Notes: generated by a model from the sequence alone, not told the origin. Positions 18,962-28,442 are shown, numbered from the stretch's first letter. The stretch is 64,000 nucleotides of DNA from Psychromonas sp. SA13A (GCF_011378715.1 NZ_WTKU01000002.1:62001-126000); one strand, 5' to 3'. Program-made: numbers and translations.

Positions 18962-20176
18962 TTATTGACTATAACCTTCTAAGAAATTGCCTATTTTTTT
19001 GATCGCGATAGCCATTTCATCAACGCGAGGTAGACAAACGATACGGAAATGATCGGGTTTATGCCAATTAAAGCCAGTACCTTGCACAATGAGTATTTTT
19101 TCTTCAACTAATAAATCCATAGCAAAGCGTTGGTCATCTTTAATATTAAAACGCTTTTGATCTAACTTAGGAAAAAGATATAACGCGCCATTGGGTTTAG
19201 TGCAGCTAATACCCGGAATATCATTTAATAATTTCCAAGCCGTTTGTGTTTGATCGTATAAGCGCCCACCCGGCACTGTTAACTCATTAATACTTTGGTA
19301 GCCGCCCAGTGAAGTCTGTATCGCGTGTTGCATCGGTACGTTGGCACATAAACGCATACTGGCTAAAATCTCTATGCCCGAAATATAATCACGCGCTTGT
19401 TTTTTAGCGCCGCTGATCATCATCCAGCCTACTCTAAACCCACACACGCGATAGGCTTTAGACAAACCATCAAAGGTCACAATCAAAATATCATCGGCTA
19501 AGGTTGCAAGCGGAATATGAACAGCATCGTCATAAACAATTTTTGAATAAATCTCATCGGAAAAAACAATTAAGTTGTGTTGACGTGCTAACTCAACTAT
19601 TTGCTCTAATAGCTCTTTACTATAAACAGCACCGGTTGGATTGTTAGGATTAATTAGCACAATACCTTTAGTGCGAGAGGTGATTTTTGATTTAATATCG
19701 TCAATATCTGGAAACCAGTCAGACTCTTCATCACAAATATAATGAACAGCTTTACCACCTGATAGATTAGCCGCCGCAGTCCATAATGGATAATCTGGTG
19801 CAGGGACTAATATCTCATCACCATTATTGAGCAAACTCTGCAACGCCATTACGATTAACTCACTGACACCATTACCAATATAGATATCGTTGGTATCTAA
19901 AGATAATAAACCTTTTGCTTGGTAGTGTTGCATTACCGCTTTACGTGCAGAAAATAGACCTTTACTGTCACAATAACCTTGGCTATTTGGCAAGTTTTTG
20001 ATCACGTCCATTAATACTTCTTCTGGGGCTTCAAAACCAAATTGGGCGGGATTACCTATGTTCAATTTAAGAATGCGTTGGCCTTCATCTTCTAATTTCA
20101 TCGCTTGCTTTAATACTGGTCCACGAATGTCATAACAGACGTTATCTAGTTTGTTTGAACGAACAATTGAATACAT
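18962..20176 (-). CDS. alaA: alanine-synthesising aminotransferase AlaA
   Basis: Class I PLP-dependent aminotransferase (EC 2.6.1.2 type) forming alanine from pyruvate and glutamate. 404 residues, one shorter than E. coli AlaA (YfbQ). Motifs: LNIGNPAQFGFEAPE, IYIGNGVSELI, PAPDYPLWTAA, INPNNPTGAVY, FSDEIYSKI, and the Schiff-base lysine in FDGLSKAYRVCGFRVGW (about residue 240). Divergent from metR, with a 206-bp spacer that includes a MetR-type site. Confidence 0.94.
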   Translation of the reverse strand: MYSIVRSNKLDNVCYDIRGPVLKQAMKLEDEGQRILKLNIGNPAQFGFEAPEEVLMDVIKNLPNSQGYCDSKGLFSARKAVMQHYQAKGLLSLDTNDIYIGNGVSELIVMALQSLLNNGDEILVPAPDYPLWTAAANLSGGKAVHYICDEESDWFPDIDDIKSKITSRTKGIVLINPNNPTGAVYSKELLEQIVELARQHNLIVFSDEIYSKIVYDDAVHIPLATLADDILIVTFDGLSKAYRVCGFRVGWMMISGAKKQARDYISGIEILASMRLCANVPMQHAIQTSLGGYQSINELTVPGGRLYDQTQTAWKLLNDIPGISCTKPNGALYLFPKLDQKRFNIKDDQRFAMDLLVEEKILIVQGTGFNWHKPDHFRIVCLPRVDEMAIAIKKIGNFLEGYSQ

Positions 20177-20292
20177 TTAAACCCCTTAAACCCTAATTTC
20201 CATAATGCTTTTGATAGTGAGTTAAAGTACCTTATCTCATTGCGTTAGTGAAGATGAAATGAAAAATATGTAGGGCTAAATACAACTAATAG

Positions 20293-20305
20293 TGAATTTA
20301 ATTCA
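20293..20305. promoter_or_regulatory. MetR binding site candidate
   Basis: TGAATTTAATTCA fits the established MetR consensus TGAA-N5-TTCA exactly and lies 78 bp before the metR start, in the alaA-metR spacer. It suggests metR autoregulation. Confidence 0.6.
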
Positions 20306-20382
20306 ATTAATAACAAAAAAGCTTTAATATAATTAATTCTTAAAATAGAATTTCTGCCTGTTTGCTTTTAGTAGGAAAAAAT

Positions 20383-21321
20383 ATGATTGAATTTAAACAC
20401 TTAAAAACATTATCAGTATTAAGTAAAGCAGGGAGCTTAGTAGAAGCAGCAAAACAATTACATTTAACCCAGTCAGCGTTATCGCATCAGCTAAAAGAAT
20501 TAGAGCAACGGCTTGATTGTTCATTATTTATTCGTAAATCTCGGCCGATCCGTTTTACTATTTCTGGACTCCGTATATTGGAACTTGCAGACCAAGTATT
20601 GCCTCAAATTCGTCAAGCAGAACGGGATCTGTCGCGTTTTGCTTCCGGTGATGCAGGACGTTTGCACATGGCAATAGAATGTCATTCCTGCTTTCAATGG
20701 TTGATGCCTGCCATTGATAAATTCAGGGACAGTTGGCCAGAGGTAGAATTAGACTTTTCCAGTGGTTTTAGCTTTTTACCATTACCAGCATTAAAACGAG
20801 GTAATTTAGACTTGGTGGTAACCTCAGATCCACAACAAATTCCCGGGATCACTTATATTCCATTATTTAGTTATCAATGTATGTTGGCGTTAAGTCGCCA
20901 CCATCGCTTAGCAAACAAAACCTACATCGATGCTGAAGACCTGAGCGAAGAAACATTGATTACTTATCCTGTTGAAAAAGAACGATTAGATATTTTTAAT
21001 GGCTTCTTGATGCTTGAAGGCGTGTCTCCAGCCAATATTCGTCATGCAGATATGACGTTGATGATGTTACAACTAGTAGCAAGTGGCAGAGGTGTTGCCG
21101 GTTTACCTGACTGGGCACTATTTGAGTATTTACAAAAAGATTATGTGGTTGCCCGTCGTTTAGGAAAAGAGGGCGTCTGGAAAACCTTATATGCAGCAGT
21201 ACGAGAAGAACAACAATCCTTGGCATTTATTGAGGATTTTATCTCAACGGCTATCGATAGTTGTTTTGAAAACTTAAAAGGCATAAAAGTGCCTTGCTCA
21301 AGTTTCCAGAGGAATAATTAA
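20383..21321 (+). CDS. metR: methionine biosynthesis regulator MetR
   Basis: 312-residue LysR-type regulator that uses homocysteine as co-effector and controls methionine genes. N-terminal HTH FKHLKTLSVLSKAGSLVEAA, LTQSALSHQLKELEQRL; the effector domain has the MetR-characteristic RLHMAIECHSCFQWLMPAI and ASGRGVAGLPDWAL. ATG 20383 is preferred over the TTG at 20362 because AGGAA sits about six bases upstream. metE is not adjacent, unlike in E. coli. Confidence 0.92.
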   Translation: MIEFKHLKTLSVLSKAGSLVEAAKQLHLTQSALSHQLKELEQRLDCSLFIRKSRPIRFTISGLRILELADQVLPQIRQAERDLSRFASGDAGRLHMAIECHSCFQWLMPAIDKFRDSWPEVELDFSSGFSFLPLPALKRGNLDLVVTSDPQQIPGITYIPLFSYQCMLALSRHHRLANKTYIDAEDLSEETLITYPVEKERLDIFNGFLMLEGVSPANIRHADMTLMMLQLVASGRGVAGLPDWALFEYLQKDYVVARRLGKEGVWKTLYAAVREEQQSLAFIEDFISTAIDSCFENLKGIKVPCSSFQRNN

Positions 21322-21370
21322 GTTTTTAGTGTTAAGAGCCTAGATTTAAGCCAGTAAAGCTTATGTTTAA

Positions 21371-21387
21371 GCTAAAGGTCAAGGGTA
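21371..21387. repeat. dispersed repeat copy A
   Basis: GCTAAAGGTCAAGGGTA, preceded by TGTTTAA, resembles GCTAAAGGTCATAGGTA at 54790-54806, also preceded by TGTTTAA. Only two copies were noticed. Confidence 0.4.
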
Positions 21388-21572
21388 TTATCGGGGGAGA
21401 TTTGTTATCCTGTTTATCCTGTAATTAACTGAATGAAAAATAGACACTTAACGTTTTATATTCAGTTTAATTGATCTAAAAGGCATTTATTTCAGTTGTT
21501 CAATTGCACGCTATAGTAGAAAAAGACACAATAATAATACTGCTATTTAACTAATTAAAAGAGTAACCAAAT

Positions 21573-22820
21573 ATGAGTTGTTGTGATGTAAAAGGCTTAA
21601 TGCCGCTCTCTGATGCACTACAAAAGATGCAATCGTCCCTCTCTAACGTTTGTGAACAAATCGTTTTACCTTTGCCTAAGGCGCTAGGTTTTACGCTAAG
21701 TGAAAATATAATTTCAGAAAAAAATGTCCCTTCATTTAATAATTCAGCAATGGATGGATATGCACTTCATGCTAGCGATTTAAAAAACTGTGATGCGGGT
21801 AATCCTGTGCATTTAACGCAAATAGGTAAATCCTTTGCGGGCGCACCTTTTGACGGAAATATTCCTAAAGGCAGTTGTATTAGAATAATGACCGGCGCCG
21901 TTGTGCCTGACGATTTAGATTGTGTGGTAATGCAAGAGCGTACTGTGGCAGAAGGTACGAAAATCACCTTTAACCACGCACCTAAACAATACAACAATGT
22001 GCGTTTTGCTGGTGAAGATTTAAGTATTGGGCAAGCGGTATTGCAACAGGGGCATAAATTAACACCCCGTGACATTCCATTACTTGCTTCATTAGGTATT
22101 CCAAACGTCGCAGTATACCGTCAATTAAAAGTGGCGGTTTTATCCTCGGGTGACGAATTAACAAGTTTAGGTGAACCTTTACAACAAGGGCAGATATACG
22201 ACACTAATCGTTATAGCATCATGGCTTTATTATCACGTTTAAATGTTGAAATAATTGATTTTGGTATTATCAAAGATGATTATGAAACTATTAAGCAGGC
22301 AATGGTTAGTGCAGATCAACAAGCTGATGTTGTGATCACTAGCGGTGGTGTGTCTGTTGGTGAAGCTGATTTCATTAAAGAAGTACTCAATGAAATTGGT
22401 GAAATTGGCTTTTGGAAACTGGCTATTAAGCCTGGAAAACCATTTGCCTTTGGTAAGTTGAAAAACAGTGTCTTTTTTGGGTTGCCAGGAAATCCTGTTT
22501 CCGCTATCGTGACTCTATACCAATTAGCAGTGCCAGCAATGGCAAAAATGAGTGGTGAAGTTGTTAAACCCGCTATTCGCTTCAATGCAATCTGTACCGA
22601 TGCATTGTCTAAAGCACCAGGAAGAACTGATTTTCAACGCGGGAACTATTCTGTCAATGAACAAGGCCAACTAGTTGTCAATACAACCGGTAATCAAGGC
22701 TCTGGTGTGTTTAGCTCAATGAGTCAGTCAAATTGCTTTATTGTGCTTGAGCAAGACCGTGGCAATATCAGCGTAGGTGAAACAGTGGTGATTGAACCGT
22801 ATAGTCCCCTAATGGATTAA
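21573..22820 (+). CDS. moeA: molybdopterin molybdenumtransferase
   Basis: Inserts molybdate into adenylylated molybdopterin, completing molybdenum cofactor (EC 2.10.1.1). 415 residues. Landmarks: VPSFNNSAMDGYALHA, IRIMTGAVVPDDLDCVVMQE, VAVLSSGDEL, the MoCF-binding ITSGGVSVGEADFI, IKPGKPFAFG and FGLPGNPVSAIVT, and a C-terminal domain IV (FQRGNY). The partner moeB/moaA-E genes are not in the window. The N-terminal MSCCDVKG gives two adjacent cysteines, as in several marine gammaproteobacterial MoeA proteins. Confidence 0.95.
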   Translation: MSCCDVKGLMPLSDALQKMQSSLSNVCEQIVLPLPKALGFTLSENIISEKNVPSFNNSAMDGYALHASDLKNCDAGNPVHLTQIGKSFAGAPFDGNIPKGSCIRIMTGAVVPDDLDCVVMQERTVAEGTKITFNHAPKQYNNVRFAGEDLSIGQAVLQQGHKLTPRDIPLLASLGIPNVAVYRQLKVAVLSSGDELTSLGEPLQQGQIYDTNRYSIMALLSRLNVEIIDFGIIKDDYETIKQAMVSADQQADVVITSGGVSVGEADFIKEVLNEIGEIGFWKLAIKPGKPFAFGKLKNSVFFGLPGNPVSAIVTLYQLAVPAMAKMSGEVVKPAIRFNAICTDALSKAPGRTDFQRGNYSVNEQGQLVVNTTGNQGSGVFSSMSQSNCFIVLEQDRGNISVGETVVIEPYSPLMD

Positions 22821-23243
22821 TACGTTTAAAATGCCATAAATATAACGAAAAAAGACCAATTCCATTAATCATGTGGAGCAAGTAACACAGGGAAAAGTAA
22901 GCGAGTTTTAAGGTTATATTTTATAGCTTTTGATGGGGGACTGCTGTTAACCCATTACAAGAGGAACAATCATAAAAAATTAATTTTTTACTGATTATGC
23001 CATTTATAAAAATGTTAGTAGCTTGCTTGTTTATTTATTCCTATGAAAGTTGATGATTTTAATCAACATCGTTGCTTGTTTATTGATGGTATTAGTCAAA
23101 AAGCACCATGTAAAAGGTGCAATGCAAAAAAGTAAAATGCATAAAAGATACTTATATCCGCAAGGTAAAAATGTAACGGGTATAATTAATAAAAATATAT
23201 TAAATACTAACTATAAGCACAACGATGTGCCTCAGGAAAAATT
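22821..23243. other. intergenic region upstream of aroG
   Basis: No convincing gene. A TATAAT at 23191-23196 could be the aroG -10 element. A small hairpin GCACA-ACGA-TGTGC (23217-23230) lies just before the aroG ribosome-binding site. A 30-codon frame from 23043 has a short C-x2-C end but no ribosome-binding site. No good TyrR box (TGTAAA-N6-TTTACA) was found; TGTAAA near 23109 lacks a matching right half. Confidence 0.45.
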
Positions 23244-24293
23244 ATGATCAAAACAGATGACGTGAATATAACTGCAATTAAAGAACTATTACCCCCTATT
23301 GCACTTTTAGAGAAATTTCCAGCTACATCTGCAATCAGCCATACGGTTTCTGATTCACGTAAAGCAATTAGCAAAATTTTAAGTAACCAAGATGACCGTT
23401 TATTAGTGATCATCGGACCATGTTCAATTCACGATACAGAAGCAGCACTTGATTACGCAGCAAAATTAATGCCTTTACGTGAAAAATATAAAGATTCTTT
23501 AGAAGTAGTCATGCGTGTTTATTTTGAAAAACCACGTACGACTGTTGGATGGAAAGGTTTGATCAATGATCCTGAAATAAATGGTACTTTTAATATTAAT
23601 AAAGGCTTACGTAAAAGTCGTAAACTTTTATTAGATATTAATGCAATGGGCCTACCTGCTGCGACTGAATTTTTAGATATGATCACACCGCAATATGTTG
23701 CTGATTTAATGACATGGGGTGCAATCGGAGCACGTACTACAGAGTCACAGGTTCACCGTGAATTAGCTTCTGGTTTATCTTGCCCAGTTGGTTTTAAAAA
23801 TGGTACTGACGGTACTATTAAAGTAGCCGTTGATGCAATTGGTGCAGCTAATGCTTCTCACCACTTCTTATCTGTTAATAAATTTGGTCATAGTGCGATT
23901 GTTGAAACAGCAGGTAACCCTGACTGTCACATTATTTTACGTGGTGGTAAAGCGCCTAACTATAGCGCAGAAGACGTTGCAGCTATCAAAAAAGATCTTA
24001 AAAAATCAGGATTAACTGAAACATTAATGATTGACTTCAGTCATGCAAACTCAGAGAAAAAATTCGAAAATCAAATGAAAGTTTGTACTGATGTTTGTGG
24101 TCAAATTGCAGCGGGTGACCGTGCAATTTCAGGTGTTATGGTTGAAAGCCATTTAGTCGAAGGTCGTCAAGATCTATGTGAAGGTGTTACACCTACTTAT
24201 GGTCAAAGTATTACTGATGCATGTATTGGTTGGGATGCAACTGAAACATTATTAGCACAATTATCTGAGGCTGTTATTGCTCGTCGTGGTTAA
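23244..24293 (+). CDS. aroG: 3-deoxy-7-phosphoheptulonate (DAHP) synthase, class I
   Basis: Joins phosphoenolpyruvate and erythrose 4-phosphate, the entry step of the shikimate pathway (EC 2.5.1.54). 349 residues versus 350 in E. coli AroG, which it resembles more than AroF or AroH (LLPPIALLEKFPAT, VVMRVYFEKPRTTVGWKG, GARTTESQVHRELASGLS, GFKNGTDGT, MIDFSHANS). The metal ligand Cys is in IIGPCSIHD. Phe-type feedback control is inferred from that similarity. AGGAAAA precedes the ATG; a strong terminator follows. Confidence 0.95.
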   Translation: MIKTDDVNITAIKELLPPIALLEKFPATSAISHTVSDSRKAISKILSNQDDRLLVIIGPCSIHDTEAALDYAAKLMPLREKYKDSLEVVMRVYFEKPRTTVGWKGLINDPEINGTFNINKGLRKSRKLLLDINAMGLPAATEFLDMITPQYVADLMTWGAIGARTTESQVHRELASGLSCPVGFKNGTDGTIKVAVDAIGAANASHHFLSVNKFGHSAIVETAGNPDCHIILRGGKAPNYSAEDVAAIKKDLKKSGLTETLMIDFSHANSEKKFENQMKVCTDVCGQIAAGDRAISGVMVESHLVEGRQDLCEGVTPTYGQSITDACIGWDATETLLAQLSEAVIARRG

Positions 24294-24312
24294 TGACGTA
24301 TTAACGGTTATT

Positions 24313-24342
24313 AAAAGCACTGTTTAGACAGTGCTTTTTTTT
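24313..24342 (+). terminator. Rho-independent terminator of aroG
   Basis: AAAAGCACTGT pairs with ACAGTGCTTTT around TTAG, followed by T residues. Confidence 0.94.
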
Positions 24343-24449
24343 GTCTTTTAAACTTAAGCCCAAGCAATTATGTACTTGGTTTTAGATAATCGACCGAGTC
24401 GTTTGTGACCTTTACCCTTAATTGACGAGACTATTTGCAAGTGAGTGAA

Positions 24450-25850
24450 ATGACTGTACCACATAAACCGATCATGATTTTAGGGTGTACCAGTGATGCT
24501 GGAAAATCGCTGATTGTCACGGCTATTTGCCGATTATTAGCGAATAGAGGTGTCAGTGTTGCGCCTTTTAAAGCACAAAACATGAGCAACAATGCCGCTA
24601 TTACTGAAGATGGATTAGAAATAGGGCGAGCGCAATATCTGCAAGCATTGGCTGCAAAAGTGAAACCTTCAGTATTAATGAATCCTATTCTATTAAAACC
24701 AAGTGCCGATACATTTAGCCAAGTCATTGTGAATGGCAAGGTCGATACTGAAATCTCCAATATGCCGTGGATGGCAAGAAAAAAGCTATTATGGCCAAAA
24801 GTAATACAGTCTCTTGAGTTGTTACAAGTACAATACCAACAAGTTGTTATTGAAGGTGCTGGAAGCCCCGCAGAAATAAACTTGCGCGAAGGCGACATCG
24901 TTAATATGAGTGTTGCATTAGCTTGCAAAGCGGATGTCTATCTTGTCTCTGATATTGACCGAGGCGGATCTTTTGCTCATTTATTGGGTACCTGGGCATG
25001 TTTAGCTGAAGAAGAACAAAAACTGATCAAAGGATTTGTACTGAATAAGTTTCGAGGAGACCCCAAGTTGTTAGGTAACGCAATGGACTGGTTAGAAGAA
25101 AAAACCGGTATACCTACCGTTGCAAACTTACCTTATCACCGCCATCAATTGCCAGAAGAAGATAGTTTTAGATTAGGCACAACTTGGCAACAGGGCGCAA
25201 TTAATGTTGCACTAATATATTATCCCTATGCATCCAATATGGATGAATTCGATGCTTTAATTTATCAAGATGATATTAACTTAGTCCCAGTGCAGTTAAA
25301 TCAAGACTTATCTGTTTTTGATGCTGTGATTTTACCCGGTAGTAAAAACAGTGGTAAAAGCCTGCATTTTTTACAACAAACAGGGTTAGACAAGACTATT
25401 AAGACATTTGCTGAAAGTGGTAAACTAGTACTTGGAATCTGTGGTGGTTTGCAAATATTAGGGCATGAAATCAAAGACCCTTTACAATTAGAGGATGGTG
25501 ATAAAAGTGCACTTGGCTTAATTGGACTAACAACCACTCTCGCGCCAAATAAAGCAACGCAGCAGAGAAATATAGATTGGTTGGGGCAAAGTATAGAAGC
25601 ATATGAAATTCATCATGGTGAAAGCCAACTATTAAATGATGCAGTCACTCCCTTTATCAGTGATAATATTGGCTGGCAACAGGGTAATATTTATAGCTCT
25701 TATTTACATGGATTATTTGATAATGCCGCCTTTTATAATTGGTTTATGCAGCAGCTGGGTGCTGCACAAAATGGCATTAGTTGGAAAACACATGTTGATA
25801 AAGAATTGGATAAACTAGCATTAATGTTTGAACAGCATGGGTGGTTGTAG
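24450..25850 (+). CDS. cobQ: cobyric acid synthase
   Basis: Glutamine-dependent amidation of adenosylcobyrinic a,c-diamide at four side chains (EC 6.3.5.10). About 466 residues. N-terminal P-loop-like IMILGCTSDAGKS, then PFKAQNMSNNA, VIEGAGSPAEINL, DIDRGGSFAHLLGT; the C-terminal class I glutamine amidotransferase has LGICGGLQILG (nucleophile Cys) and SSYLHGLFDN (His). The start is taken at ATG 24450; upstream in-frame TTG 24435 and GTG 24441 are possible. No other cobalamin gene or B12 riboswitch is nearby, so it may serve salvage or be separated from its pathway. Confidence 0.93.
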   Translation: MTVPHKPIMILGCTSDAGKSLIVTAICRLLANRGVSVAPFKAQNMSNNAAITEDGLEIGRAQYLQALAAKVKPSVLMNPILLKPSADTFSQVIVNGKVDTEISNMPWMARKKLLWPKVIQSLELLQVQYQQVVIEGAGSPAEINLREGDIVNMSVALACKADVYLVSDIDRGGSFAHLLGTWACLAEEEQKLIKGFVLNKFRGDPKLLGNAMDWLEEKTGIPTVANLPYHRHQLPEEDSFRLGTTWQQGAINVALIYYPYASNMDEFDALIYQDDINLVPVQLNQDLSVFDAVILPGSKNSGKSLHFLQQTGLDKTIKTFAESGKLVLGICGGLQILGHEIKDPLQLEDGDKSALGLIGLTTTLAPNKATQQRNIDWLGQSIEAYEIHHGESQLLNDAVTPFISDNIGWQQGNIYSSYLHGLFDNAAFYNWFMQQLGAAQNGISWKTHVDKELDKLALMFEQHGWL

Positions 25851-26842
25851 TCTTGTATTATCATCGAAATTTAAAAATCATTTCACCATTAATTTTAACA
25901 TCGGCCTTAACTTCGACCTTAACGACGCCTGTTTATGGTGAGTCCTTAGGTGTTGCAGTGCGTTCAGTAGAGCAAGCTTTGGCGATTGCTACGTTGATGT
26001 CCGACAGCGAGGCACTGACTTTTGGATTTGCTAATGTAGATTTAGAAGTCGAAGACCCAGGCTTTGGCAACGAAAAAAGCACCAACCTTAAAAATAGCTT
26101 GGATGTGTTTGTGATCCCTTATACCTGGGATTTAGAGCCTAAAAGTAAAGCTTGGGAGCATGCGATAACAGTACGTGCTTTTTACATCGCTTCTAAACGA
26201 GATAGCCAGTTATTTAGTGATGTCAGTGATAAATTAAAGCAAAATACCTATGGTATTTACGGTAATTATTCTCAGTTTTACCATATTACTCATCAATGGT
26301 ATGTCACTTCCGCCTTAGGCGCACATCTCAGTTATTATAAAAACTCTTACTCTTACGGCGATGGTTTTCCAGAAGAAACAAAAGCAGAATTGGATAATAT
26401 CGCGTTTAATGTCACTACCTTGGCTTTAATTGCTGAGCCGGAAGTAGGCATTGGGTATGAAAGAGATGAGCAATGGGGAAAATGGCGAGCACATAATCAA
26501 ATCAATTATATTTATGGTCATGGTTTGTCTGGTTCAATTGATAAACCAAGTAGCATCAATCCTGAAGGATGGCGAATTACCAACGGTGTTGAGTTTACGG
26601 TTAACGTCCCAGAATTATGGGGTGTTAATGACTTTATCACCGTCGACTTTAAGCGAATTGATTTGATGGGTGACTTAGAGGCAATGGCAGATAATGGTTA
26701 CTATTATGAAACAACAGTCGGTTGGGTCATCGATACTCAAGATAAAATTCCATTTTTGGATAATATAGGTATTGGACTTTCAGTCAATTATGGCAGTTCA
26801 ATCAGTGGTGCGACCTTGGTGCTATATTGGAATGAAGAATAG
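25841..26842 (+). CDS. solitary outer-membrane autotransporter-type beta-barrel protein
   Basis: 333 residues with a signal peptide (hydrophobic IISPLILTSALTSTL, cut site near PVYGES), then alternating beta strands typical of a barrel (VFVIPYTWDLEP, ITVRAFYIASKRD, TYGIYGNYSQFYH, GIGLSVNYGSS, GATLVLYW). It matches the Omp_AT family, a lone autotransporter barrel without passenger, common in marine gammaproteobacteria. Function unknown. The listed GTG start overlaps the end of cobQ by ten bases; TTG 25853 is an equally possible start, with GGGTGG about nine bases before it. Confidence 0.72.
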   Translation: MVVVLYYHRNLKIISPLILTSALTSTLTTPVYGESLGVAVRSVEQALAIATLMSDSEALTFGFANVDLEVEDPGFGNEKSTNLKNSLDVFVIPYTWDLEPKSKAWEHAITVRAFYIASKRDSQLFSDVSDKLKQNTYGIYGNYSQFYHITHQWYVTSALGAHLSYYKNSYSYGDGFPEETKAELDNIAFNVTTLALIAEPEVGIGYERDEQWGKWRAHNQINYIYGHGLSGSIDKPSSINPEGWRITNGVEFTVNVPELWGVNDFITVDFKRIDLMGDLEAMADNGYYYETTVGWVIDTQDKIPFLDNIGIGLSVNYGSSISGATLVLYWNEE

Positions 26843-26860
26843 CGATGTCGGTTCGTATTA

Positions 26861-26896
26861 TTGCTTTGTTTACAATAATGATTGTAAACAAAGCAA
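26861..26896. repeat. perfect 16-bp hairpin between convergent genes
   Basis: TTGCTTTGTTTACAAT is exactly complementary to ATTGTAAACAAAGCAA across the 4-nt loop AATG. Lies between the converging barrel gene and pdxH. Without a T tract it is not a standard terminator, but would block or stabilise both transcripts' ends. Confidence 0.9.
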
Positions 26897-26930
26897 CATG
26901 ACCATTAAACCTATCTAAGAAGGAATTGTC

Positions 26931-26955
26931 TTAGGTTAAGGTTTAAGGTTTAAGG
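26931..26955. repeat. short tandem GGTTTAA repeats
   Basis: About three to four copies of a 6-7 bp unit related to GGTTTAA, with degraded echoes up to 26974, directly downstream of pdxH. Confidence 0.8.
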
Positions 26956-26977
26956 AATAAAAGTTAACGGGTAAAGT

Positions 26978-27631
26978 TTAAGGATTAAGTCGAGTAATAA
27001 CCCATTTACCTTCTTCATTTTTATATACAAAACGATCATGTAAACGGTCTGCTTTACCTTGCCAAAACTCTATTGATTCTGGAATAACTCGGTAACCTCC
27101 CCAAAACTCAGGTAACGGCACGGGTTCACCCTTAAACTTTTCTTCGTAATATTTAACGGTATCAACTAATGTTTGGCGTTCATTAAGTTCCTGGCTTTGT
27201 TTTGAAGCCCATGCCCCTATTTGACTACCACGACCGCGAGAATGAAAGTAGTCTTCAGACTCTTGATGACTAACACGTTCAATTCGACCTTCTATTCGCA
27301 CTTGACGTTGTAACATATTCCAATGAAATAACAGCGCAGCAAAGGGGTTTTGTTCTAATTCGCCAGCTTTTCTACTGCCGTAGTTAGTAAAAAACACAAA
27401 ACCCTGCTGATCTACCTCTTTTAATAGCACCATTCGAGATGAAGGGCGGCCTTCGCTAGTACAAGTTGAAACAGACATTGACTCAGGCAATACAATACCC
27501 GTTGTTTCTGCTTCCTTTAACCACGCCTTAAAAAAAGCAATAGGGTCGTCAGTAGTGGTTAATGCTTTGTTCTCGATTAAAACACCTTGCCCCAAGGTGA
27601 ATGCACAACGAAGTTTAGTGAGTAATGACAT
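26978..27631 (-). CDS. pdxH: pyridoxine/pyridoxamine 5'-phosphate oxidase
   Basis: FMN enzyme forming pyridoxal 5'-phosphate (EC 1.4.3.5). 217 residues, like E. coli PdxH (218). Motifs: PSSRMVLLKEVDQQGFVFFTNY (FMN and substrate contacts), SRKAGELEQNPFAALLFHW, RQVRIEGRIERVS, GSQIGAWAS, and the C-terminal WGGYRVIPESIEFWQG with DRLHDRFVY. Monocistronic. Confidence 0.96.
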   Translation of the reverse strand: MSLLTKLRCAFTLGQGVLIENKALTTTDDPIAFFKAWLKEAETTGIVLPESMSVSTCTSEGRPSSRMVLLKEVDQQGFVFFTNYGSRKAGELEQNPFAALLFHWNMLQRQVRIEGRIERVSHQESEDYFHSRGRGSQIGAWASKQSQELNERQTLVDTVKYYEEKFKGEPVPLPEFWGGYRVIPESIEFWQGKADRLHDRFVYKNEEGKWVITRLNP

Positions 27632-27875
27632 AGCGTATCTTAATTAGTTAGATTGAATGAGATCTGAAGTGTATAATTTGTATTTAACCTTGTCGAACTT
27701 AATGTCTTTATCTTGATAGCTAAGTTTGAACATTTTATCCTTTTACTCTTTTATTAATGAATCTCATCAATGATGGGAAAATACAGGCGTTTATGAACAC
27801 ACTTGCGCTTTATTTTTATAGAACATTATTGAGTATTATTGAGGTCACATACAATTGAACGAGAATTTTTAGTGT

Positions 27876-28442
27876 ATGCCTAAGTTATTGAATGAAGCCT
27901 TTTCAAGCGAAGATATCATTAATATCTTTAATCAAACTTTTTACACTTCTCACCAGACTAAATTAGTACTAGGTGGAAATGAGCCTCTGTACCAACCCGC
28001 TAATGAACAGTGTGATTACCATCAAATCATATTTGCCCATGGTTATTTTTCAAGTGCTCTTCATGAGATAGCACATTGGTTAGTTGCTGGCGACAAACGT
28101 CGGTTACACCTTGATTATGGTTACTGGTATGAACCCGATGGCCGTGATCAACAACGCCAAGCTGAATTTGAAAAAGTTGAAATAATGCCTCAAGCGATCG
28201 AATGGGCATTATCAGTGAGTTGTGGGCTTGAGTTCGATGTCAGTAGTGATAACCTAAGTGGTATTGTTATCAACCGTTTAGCTTTTAAACAAAAAGTATA
28301 TCAACAAGTTTTAAGTTTATTAAGCAATGGGTTTTCAGCACGTACTAAGACCTTACTATCAGCATGTCAGCAACACTATAAAACACCGGATTTAAGTGTT
28401 GAAGATTTTGAATACCAAGGTATGTATCAATTAGTGAGTTAA
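27876..28442 (+). CDS. epmC: elongation factor P hydroxylase
   Basis: 188-residue YfcM/EpmC family enzyme that hydroxylates the beta-lysyl-modified lysine of EF-P. A metal-binding HEIAHW (63-68) sits in SSALHEIAHWLVAGDKRR, followed by DYGYWYEPDGRD and a conserved Glu-Val-rich helix. epmA and epmB are not in the window. Weak ribosome-binding site. Confidence 0.88.
   Translation: MPKLLNEAFSSEDIINIFNQTFYTSHQTKLVLGGNEPLYQPANEQCDYHQIIFAHGYFSSALHEIAHWLVAGDKRRLHLDYGYWYEPDGRDQQRQAEFEKVEIMPQAIEWALSVSCGLEFDVSSDNLSGIVINRLAFKQKVYQQVLSLLSNGFSARTKTLLSACQQHYKTPDLSVEDFEYQGMYQLVS

Noticed and set aside
23043-23135. 30-codon frame with a C-x2-C end
   Set aside because: Looks like a mini zinc knuckle but lacks a ribosome-binding site and is too short to trust.
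23050-23247. 65-codon frame ahead of aroG
   Set aside because: No ribosome-binding site, Lys/Asn-rich AT-driven composition, overlaps the aroG start; likely untranslated leader.
24431-24928. 165-codon minus-strand frame opposite cobQ
   Set aside because: Shadow of the conserved P-loop region of cobQ with no independent support.
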